From: Croceivirga lutea
GTDB taxonomy: Bacteria > Bacteroidota > Bacteroidia > Flavobacteriales > Flavobacteriaceae
Assembly (NCBI RefSeq): GCF_014235875.1
Contig: NZ_JACJUK010000002.1
Span: 310,001-374,000, forward strand
DNA: 64,000 nucleotides
Direction: 5' to 3'
Of the stretch, positions 27,002-33,783 are shown in pieces; the stretch's first letter is position 1; the number at the start of each line of letters is the position of its first letter. A program made the translations under genes and the position numbers. The notes below the pieces were generated by a model, which worked only from the letters and a program-made list of their open reading frames with translations, searched no databases and had not been told where the DNA came from.

Positions 27002-27352
27002 ATGGTTAAAGAGAAACAGATTAAAATAAAAGAGGCTGAGATAACAAATAATTGTCCTGTTTGTTTTAATCAAGAATTAATGCTCACTTTCTACCAAAAG
27101 CATAAATACACCGCTTTTTACCAAAAAACTACAGACGTAGTAACTAATGAAATTAAATGCAAAAAATGTAGTTCTGTTATTTATCCTGTTGATTGGACCA
27201 CGGATATTGAACGTGTATACGAGTACTACAACAAACTGGTACAACCAGATAAAACTTCTATAAGATTTACAACACTATTTTTTGTGCTACTATTAATTTT
27301 GCTGGCAGCAATTGCTGGTGGTATATATGTGTATCTTGAAGGTATTATTTAA
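27002..27352 (+). CDS. Zinc-ribbon membrane protein, hypothetical
   Basis: 116 residues. Two CxxC pairs (CPVC near 18-21 and CKKC near 53-56) form a likely zinc ribbon, and a single C-terminal membrane helix (about 93-112) anchors it. The stop of the histidine kinase is one base upstream, so it is probably co-translated and may act with the kinase. Overlaps the HIT gene tail to tail by eight bases. Family not recognised. Confidence 0.8.
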   Translation: MVKEKQIKIKEAEITNNCPVCFNQELMLTFYQKHKYTAFYQKTTDVVTNEIKCKKCSSVIYPVDWTTDIERVYEYYNKLVQPDKTSIRFTTLFFVLLLILLAAIAGGIYVYLEGII

Positions 27353-27737
27353 CCTCAGCTCGAATTCTTTCTGCCAAATTTTCAAACTCCACTGGAGATA
27401 GCTTTTGCTTTGTTTGAAAAGTGGCATCAGCCATAGCGTTTAATGGAATTAAATGCACATGAACATGAGGAACCTCTAAACCTATAACGCTCATACCAAC
27501 CCTTTTACAATCCACAACCTTTTTTAAGGCGAGAGCAATTTTTCTTGAGAACTGCATCAAACCAATGTAAGTTTCTTCGTCTAAATCAAAAATTTTATCA
27601 ACCTCCTTTTTAGGAATACAAAGAGTGTGACCTATTGCATTTGGATTAATATCTAAAAATGCATAAAAATTGTCATCTTCCGCAATTTTATAAGAGGGTA
27701 TTTCTCCGTTTATAATTTTGGTAAAAATGCTAGCCAT
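27345..27737 (-). CDS. HIT family nucleotide hydrolase
   Basis: 130 residues from the ATG at 27737 (MASIFTKIINGEIPSYKIAE), the classic HINT-family start; an in-frame extension to 27776 overlaps the greA terminator. The histidine triad is HVHVHLIP near the C-terminus. Such enzymes hydrolyse purine phosphoramidates. Possibly co-transcribed with greA, although a terminator lies between them. Confidence 0.95.
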   Translation of the reverse strand: MASIFTKIINGEIPSYKIAEDDNFYAFLDINPNAIGHTLCIPKKEVDKIFDLDEETYIGLMQFSRKIALALKKVVDCKRVGMSVIGLEVPHVHVHLIPLNAMADATFQTKQKLSPVEFENLAERIRAEVK

Positions 27738-27752
27738 AGTTCTAAATAGTTC

Positions 27753-27783
27753 AAAAAAAATCCCATTGACAATCAACGGGATT
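27753..27783 (-). terminator. Terminator after greA
   Basis: Minus strand AATCCC-G-TTGA pairs with TCAA-T-GGGATT (one G-T pair) over 27759-27783, then eight T. Confidence 0.75.
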
Positions 27784-27812
27784 AAATTAATAGATTTAAA
27801 GTAAAATTGAGC

Positions 27813-28289
27813 CTAATTTCGAGTAATCTCTAAGATTTCAAGCTTCATAACTCCATTTGGCACGGTTACCTCAGCAATATCACCAACAGATTTACCTAAG
27901 AGGCCTTTGCCAATTGGAGAATTTACAGATATTTTACCCTGTTTTAAATTAGCTTCGCTTTCAGCTACCAAAGTATATGTCATCACCATATTGTTAGCTG
28001 GGTTTTTAATTTTAACTGTAGATAATACCAGAACTTTTGAAGTATCTAATTGCGACTCATCTATTACTCTAGCGCTAGCTAAAGTCTCCTCCATTTTTGC
28101 AATCTTCATTTCTAGTAATCCTTGAGCTTCTTTAGCAGCATCGTATTCTGCATTTTCAGATAAATCTCCTTTATCTCTTGCCTCAGCAATTGCTTGTGAA
28201 GCCTTTGGTCTTTCTACATCTCTTAGATAATCTAACTCTTTTCTGAGCTTTTTCAATCCTTCTTCTGTGTAGTATGAAACTTTACTCAT
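27813..28289 (-). CDS. greA: Transcription elongation factor GreA
   Basis: 158 residues from the ATG at 28289 (MSKVSYYTEEGLKKLRKEL). Rescues backtracked RNA polymerase by stimulating transcript cleavage. The coiled coil carries the acidic tip SENAEYDAAKEAQ, and the C-terminal FKBP-like domain has VNSPIGKGLLGKSVGD. An in-frame ATG at 28307 would add MSKNIV, which is less typical. Its leader of about 120 bases contains a structured element (28370-28412). Confidence 0.97.
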   Translation of the reverse strand: MSKVSYYTEEGLKKLRKELDYLRDVERPKASQAIAEARDKGDLSENAEYDAAKEAQGLLEMKIAKMEETLASARVIDESQLDTSKVLVLSTVKIKNPANNMVMTYTLVAESEANLKQGKISVNSPIGKGLLGKSVGDIAEVTVPNGVMKLEILEITRN

Positions 28290-28369
28290 AACTATATTTT
28301 TAGACAAAAAGACACCGTAGAAAACCTTTATTTTGGGCTCTCTCGATGCGCTTTGGTTTTATAAATGAA

Positions 28370-28424
28370 AAATCCCCAACTTGGGCCACTAAAGGGCTTT
28401 TAGCGAGGATTTAACGCAAATATA
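28370..28424 (-). ncRNA. Structured 5' leader of greA with promoter
   Basis: A perfect TATATTTG (minus strand, 28417-28424), with TTTG 23 bases further up, should start a transcript right at a three-way-junction-like fold. The closing stem AAATCC/GGATTT (28407-28412 with 28370-28375) encloses CTAAA-5-TTTAG (28389-28403) and a short CCA/TGG hairpin; TTTTT follows on the minus strand. It could be a leader or attenuator of greA. It is predicted by eye only. Confidence 0.35.
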
Positions 28425-28460
28425 TATAATTTTTGTTCATTTTTACTCAAATTTTAAGTG

Positions 28461-28898
28461 ATGAGAAATCTATTCTTACTGATAATCACTCTTTTAGTAT
28501 TTTCTTGTGATGACGATAGCGCTAACCGAAATCCGTTCTTACAAGAAACCAATTTTAGCTTTGATTTAAATCTTAGCCTACCCCTTTATAACAATTTAAA
28601 TAATATTGGAAATCCTGTTTACGTAGGTCTTGATGGTGTGGGTATACGAGGAATTTTTGTTATGCAAGTTAGCCCAGACCAATTTTTTGCTTTTGAAGCA
28701 AGTTGCCCTAACCATGCTCCTAATAGTTGCTCTACCATGATTTTAGATGGTCAAAATGTTCGTTGCTCTTGTGATGACTTTGAATACAATTTATTTAACG
28801 GACAGTTTTTGAATAGACCAGACGATGGTCAACAGTACTATGATTTACTTTTTTACAGAACTTCTTACAATGGTAATTCTGTTTTTGTGTCTAATTAA
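28461..28898 (+). CDS. Lipoprotein with degenerate Rieske-like domain
   Basis: 145 residues from the ATG at 28461. Signal peptide with lipobox LLVFSC (Cys at about 17) followed by acidic DDDS. The C-terminal half (ASCPNHAPNSCSTM and VRCSCDDFEYNLFNGQ) resembles a Rieske [2Fe-2S] domain, but the ligand pattern is CxxH plus CxC-Asp rather than CxH plus CxxH. It probably cannot bind a standard Rieske cluster. Overlaps the oxidoreductase gene tail to tail. Confidence 0.75.
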   Translation: MRNLFLLIITLLVFSCDDDSANRNPFLQETNFSFDLNLSLPLYNNLNNIGNPVYVGLDGVGIRGIFVMQVSPDQFFAFEASCPNHAPNSCSTMILDGQNVRCSCDDFEYNLFNGQFLNRPDDGQQYYDLLFYRTSYNGNSVFVSN

Positions 28899-29874
28899 TT
28901 ACCCCTAAAATTTTATCCATTACCCAACTCGTATGTAGTCCAGATTCTCCTGTAGAAGGGTGTACAGCTTCTCCAAACAAATGCTTTTTAATATTAAGAA
29001 CATGAAATTCTTGCACATGTTTAGGATGTGGAATTGTTAGCATCAGTCTTTCATTTTTGTTAACCAAAGTAACTGGTGCTTCATCTAATACTGAAAAGGT
29101 TATTTCTCCCTTATCACCCGTAATAACCACCTCATCTTTTGGCTCATGGCTACCAAAGTTCCAAGTACCTGTACCAATAATTCCGTTTTTATGCATCCAA
29201 GAACCCGTTATTGCATCGTTGGCAGAATATAAACCTAATTGATTTGTAGCAATACCGGTAGCTTCTTTGACTTCACCTAATAAAAAACAAAATAAATCTA
29301 AACCATGGCTTGCTAAATCATCAAAATATCCGCCTGGTGCTATGGCCGAATCTGTCCTCCAATGGTAAGTTCCACTTAAATCTATTGGACTAGCGGTTCT
29401 AGTTTTAAGCCAACTTAAGTGCCGAACCTCTCCTATTTTATGGTCATCTAACCATTCTTTTATTTTTAAAAAACGAGGGAGTGACCGTCTGTAATAAGCT
29501 ATAAACAGAGGAATATTTTGACTCTTAAAAGCTTCATATATAGCTAAACTATCTTTATAGCAAGGAGCCATTGGTTTTTCTACACAACATGGTTTTTTGG
29601 CTTGAGCAACTTTTAGGGCATAAAACTTATGAGTATCTGGTGGTGTAGCAATGTAAATAGCGTCAATTTCTGGGTTATTAATAAGTTCATCAGCATCTGT
29701 AGTATAGTAGGGAACCTGATGTCTTAAAGCGTAGTCTTTTACTTTTGCTTTGTTTCTACGCATAACCATTTTTAACTCAAAATCTGGAGTTAGTTGGTAT
29801 GGTGGTCCACTTTTAAGTTCGGTTACATTTCCGCAACCAATAATTCCCCAACGAATAGGTTTTTTAAATTGCAT
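28891..29874 (-). CDS. Gfo/Idh/MocA family oxidoreductase
   Basis: 327 residues. N-terminal Rossmann motif IRWGIIGCGNVTELKSGP (8-25), AIYIATPPDTH and CVEKPMAPCY are the family signatures; Lys of EKP is the conserved active-site residue. The C-terminal domain has APGGYFDDLASHGLDLF with the catalytic His. Substrate is probably a sugar or inositol-like polyol with NAD(P), but cannot be told. No sugar genes are adjacent. Confidence 0.93.
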   Translation of the reverse strand: MQFKKPIRWGIIGCGNVTELKSGPPYQLTPDFELKMVMRRNKAKVKDYALRHQVPYYTTDADELINNPEIDAIYIATPPDTHKFYALKVAQAKKPCCVEKPMAPCYKDSLAIYEAFKSQNIPLFIAYYRRSLPRFLKIKEWLDDHKIGEVRHLSWLKTRTASPIDLSGTYHWRTDSAIAPGGYFDDLASHGLDLFCFLLGEVKEATGIATNQLGLYSANDAITGSWMHKNGIIGTGTWNFGSHEPKDEVVITGDKGEITFSVLDEAPVTLVNKNERLMLTIPHPKHVQEFHVLNIKKHLFGEAVHPSTGESGLHTSWVMDKILGVIN

Positions 29875-29885
29875 AGCTCAAATAA

Positions 29886-29917
29886 CAAAAAAAGCGTGGA
29901 AATTTCACTCCACGCTT
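29886..29917 (-). terminator. Terminator of the TPP-controlled operon
   Basis: AAGCGTGGA (29892-29900) pairs with TCCACGCTT (29909-29917) around an eight-base loop; on the minus strand it is followed by seven T. Confidence 0.85.
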
Positions 29918-29939
29918 CTTAAAATATTGTCTTATTCTA

Positions 29940-30845
29940 TTAAATCAAATTTGGATAAACTAAATCATCAAAATTTAATTTGGTTGTTTCCAATTCATTT
30001 AAATTAAGCCAATTAATAAAATCTTGTACTCGTTTTTTACTCATAACTCCCCAACTATCCTCATTTTCTAAGGCTGAAGCAGAAATTTTTAATGAATCTA
30101 TTAAATCTATTTGTCTGTCTTTTTTAGGTAAAAACGGTTTTAAAATCTCAGCCGCTTCATTAGGATAATCTTTACTAAATAAAAACCCCTTCTTTGTTGC
30201 GCTTAGAAAATTAGCATAGACTTCTTTAGACTTAGCTACTCTTGTTCTAGAACCCATTATTATTGGAGAATAGCTATAAGGAATTCCGAAATCTGACAGT
30301 TTAAAGCTTCGTAAAACTAGACCCTTAGACGTAGCTTCTACGCCTTCCCAGTTCATAAAAACCCATGTGGCGTCATAGGTTGTATTTTCTATGGTTTGCC
30401 AAATACCTAATTTTTGTGGATAAACTACCCGAATGCTTCCTTCACCTCCATCATTCTTAATCATTTGTTTTACAATTTCATCTTCATAACGAGCTTTGTA
30501 AGAAGCATAACTGCAATTATCTAAGTCTTTAGGGCTTTTAATGTTTGAATCTTTTCTAACCACTATGGCGCTTAAATCTTCTTGAAAAACAGTGGCAATG
30601 GCAACCGCATCAAACGTAACAGCTTTGGTTTGATAACTGATAACGCTTTCAAAAGGACATAACGCTAAATCTGCATTGCCTAATTCTACTTTTTTGGCTG
30701 GAGTTCTAGCATAATTATCTAACGCCGGATTAATTATTTCAAAAGCTATTTCAACATCAGCATAAAAGCCCTTCTCTTGAGCCACAAAGAATCCAATATG
30801 ATTGCTATTGGGAGTCCAGTCTAAAGCCAATCGTAATTTTTTCAA
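29940..30845 (-). CDS. NMT1/ThiY-like substrate-binding protein without signal peptide
   Basis: 301 residues. The N-terminus MKKLRLALDWTPNSNHIGFFVAQEKG is typical of the NMT1/THI5/ThiY family that binds thiamine pyrimidine precursors. It starts directly without a signal peptide, so it would be cytoplasmic. The start is TTG at 30845, two bases after the TonB receptor stop. The positions of the yeast Thi5 active-site Lys and His read Cys and Ser here (ADLALCPFESVIS), so Thi5 chemistry is unlikely. A terminator follows and no permease or ATPase gene is in the operon. Confidence 0.85.
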   Translation of the reverse strand: MKKLRLALDWTPNSNHIGFFVAQEKGFYADVEIAFEIINPALDNYARTPAKKVELGNADLALCPFESVISYQTKAVTFDAVAIATVFQEDLSAIVVRKDSNIKSPKDLDNCSYASYKARYEDEIVKQMIKNDGGEGSIRVVYPQKLGIWQTIENTTYDATWVFMNWEGVEATSKGLVLRSFKLSDFGIPYSYSPIIMGSRTRVAKSKEVYANFLSATKKGFLFSKDYPNEAAEILKPFLPKKDRQIDLIDSLKISASALENEDSWGVMSKKRVQDFINWLNLNELETTKLNFDDLVYPNLI

Positions 30846-30847
30846 CT

Positions 30848-33052
30848 TTAAAAATTTAGAGTTGCACCTAATAAAAAGTTAGTTCCTGCTTGGGGGTAAA
30901 AACCAGCTCCTTCAACTGTAGTAATTACTCCAGGCTGAGAAAAATCATCATCAAATGTGTAGAAATATCCATTAGAAATAATGTCTTGATTGAATATGTT
31001 ATTTACTAAACCAGATAAAACAATACTTTTTACAAACCCATTTACAGGAAGTGTATACTGTACATTAAAATCGGTTTGTGAATACGCATCTAAAGCAGAA
31101 CTTTCTGAATCTATGTTACCCATAAATTGTTTACCAACATATTTAGACAGTAATGAAATTTGCCAATCTTGATTCGGCATAAATCCTATGATATTACCGG
31201 CAACAACATCTGGCGAAAATGCAATATTAGTATTACCTAAGTTTTGTATTACGCCGTCTCTCTGAAATACAAAATCGATATTTTTATTACTACTTAAAGC
31301 AATATTTGGTCTAATAACCCACTTATTTCCTAAAGCAACTGTTGCATCTATCTCTAAACCAAATCTATAACTATCTCCTACATTTGCGCGTAAAGGTGCT
31401 CCAACATCATTAAGTTCTCCCGTTAAAACTAGCTGGTCTTTGTATCTCATGTAATACACATTGGTATTTACTTGAACAGACGGATTTATATACCGCCAAC
31501 CTAATTCAAAATCATTTAACTTTTCTGGTCTAGGGTTACCGTTTTCATAATCGTTTCTGTTAGGTTCTCTGTTAGCTCTAGCATAAGAGAAATAAAAATT
31601 ATTATTTGAATTTAAATCAAAGGTTAATCCTGCCTTAGGATTGAAAAAATTAAAACTATCATCTACAATACCTGTATCTTCTCCTTCAGCTTCATAAGTA
31701 ACCCCTCGGTATTGTAAATCACCAAACAAACTCCACTTATCATTTAGATTATAAATTGCCTTTGCATAGGTATTAAAATCGGTTTTTGTAGAAGTATCAT
31801 CGTAATAACGGTCTCTGTAATCACTATTACTCGCAAAACGAGCCCAGATTACTTCGCCAAAGTGGTCTCCTTTATATTGGTTATAACCACCGCCTAATAT
31901 TAATTGTAAGTTTTCACTTTTATAATTTATAGAAGCCACCACACCATAAAAATCATTATCTAACCATCTTCTTCTAATTAAATCAGTGGTGTTAATTTCT
32001 TCACCATCTACCGTTAATGGCTGAAAACCATAGGTTTCAAAGTCATCATCTTCTCTAAATTGCTCAAAAAAGCCTCTGCCTCTAGTATAATGTAATGCAA
32101 TATTGGAGTTCCAGTTGCTATTTAGTTGCTCATTCCAATGCAACTGAAAATGGTCTTGCTTATAATTATCCACTTCATTTTCATAAAATTGAATATTACC
32201 TGCATCATCAAAATAAACGCCAGCTACGTTAAAAGTTCTGTTTTCTTCAATATTCGGATTTTCTCCTAATGCTTCAACATAAGCAGGTTCAAAACCATAC
32301 CAAGATTGATAGGTAATTTCATGCCCCCCAAATAACAAAGCTTTTATTAATGTATTGTCATCTTTATAAGCACCTTGTAAAAAGTAGGACTCTAATTTAG
32401 ACGAAGCTCTATCTATATATCCGTCAGAGGTAATTCTAGAAAGTCTACCAGATATTTCTATGTGGTTATTTAATAAACCTGTACTGAACTTGATATTGTT
32501 TCTTAATGTATTAAAGCTACCTATAGAACTAGAGATTTGGCCGTATGCCTCTTCAGAAAAAGCATCTGTAAGTAGATTTAAGCTAGCTCCAAATGCACCT
32601 GCCCCGTTTGTTGATGTACCCACACCTCTCTGTAATTGCAAGCTTTGCGTGGATGATGCAAAGTCTGGCATGTTTACCCAAAATGTTCCTTGAGATTCCG
32701 CATCATTATACGGTATACCATTTATAGTTACGTTAACTCTAGTAGCATCACTACCTCTTACCCTAATGCCCGTATAACCTACACCGGCACCGGCATCTGA
32801 AGTGGTGACTACACCAGGTAAAAAATTCATTAAAATTGGAATGTCCTGACCTAAGTTACGAGGCGCAATCTCTTCTTTGTTTAAATTAGAAAACGTTACC
32901 GGAGATTCTTTAGTAACACGCACTGCTTGCACTAGAACTTCATCTAACACTACTTGTTTACCTTGAGTGGTATCTTGTTGTTGATTTTGCTGTGCATTTA
33001 TCGATAACGAGAGGCCACACAGTGCCATGATTGTGAAAATAGATTTTTTCAT
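30848..33052 (-). CDS. TonB-dependent receptor, TPP riboswitch-controlled
   Basis: 734 residues with a signal peptide (KSIFTIMALCGLSLSINAQ). The plug domain has VLVQAVRVTKESPVTFSNLNKEEI and VTTSDAGAGVGYTGIRVRGSDATR; the barrel ends FLLGATLNF. The TPP riboswitch upstream (33190-33266) means it probably imports thiamine or its precursors (inference from the riboswitch). It is the first gene of an operon with the NMT1-like protein. No Cys-lipobox; classic outer membrane protein. Confidence 0.93.
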   Translation of the reverse strand: MKKSIFTIMALCGLSLSINAQQNQQQDTTQGKQVVLDEVLVQAVRVTKESPVTFSNLNKEEIAPRNLGQDIPILMNFLPGVVTTSDAGAGVGYTGIRVRGSDATRVNVTINGIPYNDAESQGTFWVNMPDFASSTQSLQLQRGVGTSTNGAGAFGASLNLLTDAFSEEAYGQISSSIGSFNTLRNNIKFSTGLLNNHIEISGRLSRITSDGYIDRASSKLESYFLQGAYKDDNTLIKALLFGGHEITYQSWYGFEPAYVEALGENPNIEENRTFNVAGVYFDDAGNIQFYENEVDNYKQDHFQLHWNEQLNSNWNSNIALHYTRGRGFFEQFREDDDFETYGFQPLTVDGEEINTTDLIRRRWLDNDFYGVVASINYKSENLQLILGGGYNQYKGDHFGEVIWARFASNSDYRDRYYDDTSTKTDFNTYAKAIYNLNDKWSLFGDLQYRGVTYEAEGEDTGIVDDSFNFFNPKAGLTFDLNSNNNFYFSYARANREPNRNDYENGNPRPEKLNDFELGWRYINPSVQVNTNVYYMRYKDQLVLTGELNDVGAPLRANVGDSYRFGLEIDATVALGNKWVIRPNIALSSNKNIDFVFQRDGVIQNLGNTNIAFSPDVVAGNIIGFMPNQDWQISLLSKYVGKQFMGNIDSESSALDAYSQTDFNVQYTLPVNGFVKSIVLSGLVNNIFNQDIISNGYFYTFDDDFSQPGVITTVEGAGFYPQAGTNFLLGATLNF

Positions 33053-33161
33053 CCGTAAATAGTTTACGAATAAAAGGGGCTATTATTCTGGTTAAAAATG
33101 ATTTTTATTTGAGCGACCCAATGCAAGGTTTTTTTGACAGCTTACTAGCTAGTTTCTTGCT

Positions 33162-33184
33162 AAAAATATCTAGAAGATATTTTT
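33162..33184 (-). other. Hairpin between riboswitch and receptor start
   Basis: AAAAATATCT and AGATATTTTT pair (33162-33171 and 33175-33184) with a 3-base loop, directly after the TPP aptamer on the minus strand. It could be part of the expression platform. A second palindrome ACTAGCTAGT lies further on. Confidence 0.45.
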
Positions 33185-33189
33185 AAACG

Positions 33190-33266
33190 CTCTGTCCCTT
33201 AGCAGCATTACCTGCCCAGGTTCAATGGGTATAATCTCAGCCTCTAATGAAGCACCCCTTTGAGAT
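33190..33266 (-). promoter_or_regulatory. TPP riboswitch (Thi box)
   Basis: On the minus strand the aptamer reads AAAGGGGTGCTT, then GGCTGAGATTATACCC, then GAACCTGGGCAGGTAATGC, ending CTAAGGGA. CTGAGA, ACCC, ACCTG and the closing AGGGA are all conserved THI-element blocks. Transcription should begin at its first base. It sits about 140 bases before the TonB receptor ATG; the intervening hairpin may be the switch. Confidence 0.92.
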
Positions 33267-33271
33267 GGCTG

Positions 33272-33301
33272 CAAATGTAAGCGCTAAAATTTTAATAACA
33301 A
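33272..33301 (-). promoter_or_regulatory. Promoter of the TPP riboswitch transcript
   Basis: TTG (33299-33301), exactly 19 bases, TACATTTG (33272-33279) on the minus strand. The -33 box overlaps the T-tract of the upstream terminator. Confidence 0.72.
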
Positions 33302-33324
33302 AAAAAGACCGCCTTAGCGGTCTT
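33298..33324 (-). terminator. Terminator of the small-peptide transcript
   Basis: AAGACCGC (33305-33312) pairs with GCGGTCTT (33317-33324), four-base loop; the minus strand then reads TTTTTT. Confidence 0.88.
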
Positions 33325-33506
33325 AACCTTTTGCAAGGTTTTGGCAATGCATGGTTAGTGTGCATAGCATCGCCCAATCATCGGGGCGTTAATGGGGGAT
33401 TTAGTATAGTGTTTCTTTCTTCTTTTGTTTCTTTTTAAGAAGGGCCGTATCGAATGCTCTTTACGGCCCAATCAATCAACCAACCAAAAATCCGAGACCT
33501 TGCGGC
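33325..33506 (-). ncRNA. Structured untranslated region after the 53-residue ORF
   Basis: No coding frame is convincing here. Hairpins in order on the minus strand: GGGCCGT/ACGGCCC (33442-33469, 14-base loop), CGCCC/GGGCG (33371-33388) and AACCTT-GCAA-AAGGTT (33325-33340), ending in the terminator at 33298-33324. The 180-base stretch is richer in G and C than nearby spacers. It could be a 3' UTR, a processed small RNA, or an independent RNA gene. No known RNA family is recognised. Confidence 0.4.
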
Positions 33507-33668
33507 CTATTCGGAGTATGTATATTTAACTTTATTGTCTTCTAGTTCTTCTTCTGAAGGCATTTCTTCTTTAGTATCTTGCTCTGCTGCATTAAGTAGT
33601 GGTGCTGTAATTGTTAATGTTGCTACCAATACTAATCCTAAGATTGCCGATTTAAAGAATGCTTCCAT
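33507..33668 (-). CDS. Small secreted peptide (53 residues), unknown
   Basis: An ATG at 33668 opens a 53-residue frame ending at TAG (33507-33509). The product has a good signal peptide (AFFKSAILGLVLVATLTITA, cleaved around LLNAA) and a short very acidic mature part (EQDTKEEMPSEEELEDNKV and KYTYSE). Ends of signal-peptide-like and acidic segments follow codon use typical of the window. It is transcribed on the minus strand between the DUF4301 terminator and its own hairpin-rich tail. No family is recognised. Confidence 0.6.
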   Translation of the reverse strand: MEAFFKSAILGLVLVATLTITAPLLNAAEQDTKEEMPSEEELEDNKVKYTYSE

Positions 33669-33726
33669 TGTTTGTTAGTGTTTTACATTTATAAGACACC
33701 ACATTTTTGAAAAGGTCACAATTGGG

Positions 33727-33757
33727 CAAAAAAAATTCCTGAAAATTTTCAGGAATT
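33727..33757 (-). terminator. Terminator after the NadR-DUF4301 operon
   Basis: A 24-bp perfect palindrome (33734-33757, half-site AATTCCTGAAAA) is followed on the minus strand by TTTTTTTT. Confidence 0.85.
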
Positions 33758-33783
33758 ATTTTAACTCTTTGTTTTTTAGGTTA

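Noticed and set aside
33247-33678. Two plus-strand frames opposite the TPP riboswitch, structured region and small-peptide gene
   Set aside because: The minus strand holds a clear riboswitch, terminators and a signal-peptide frame; the plus-strand products look random and serine-rich.
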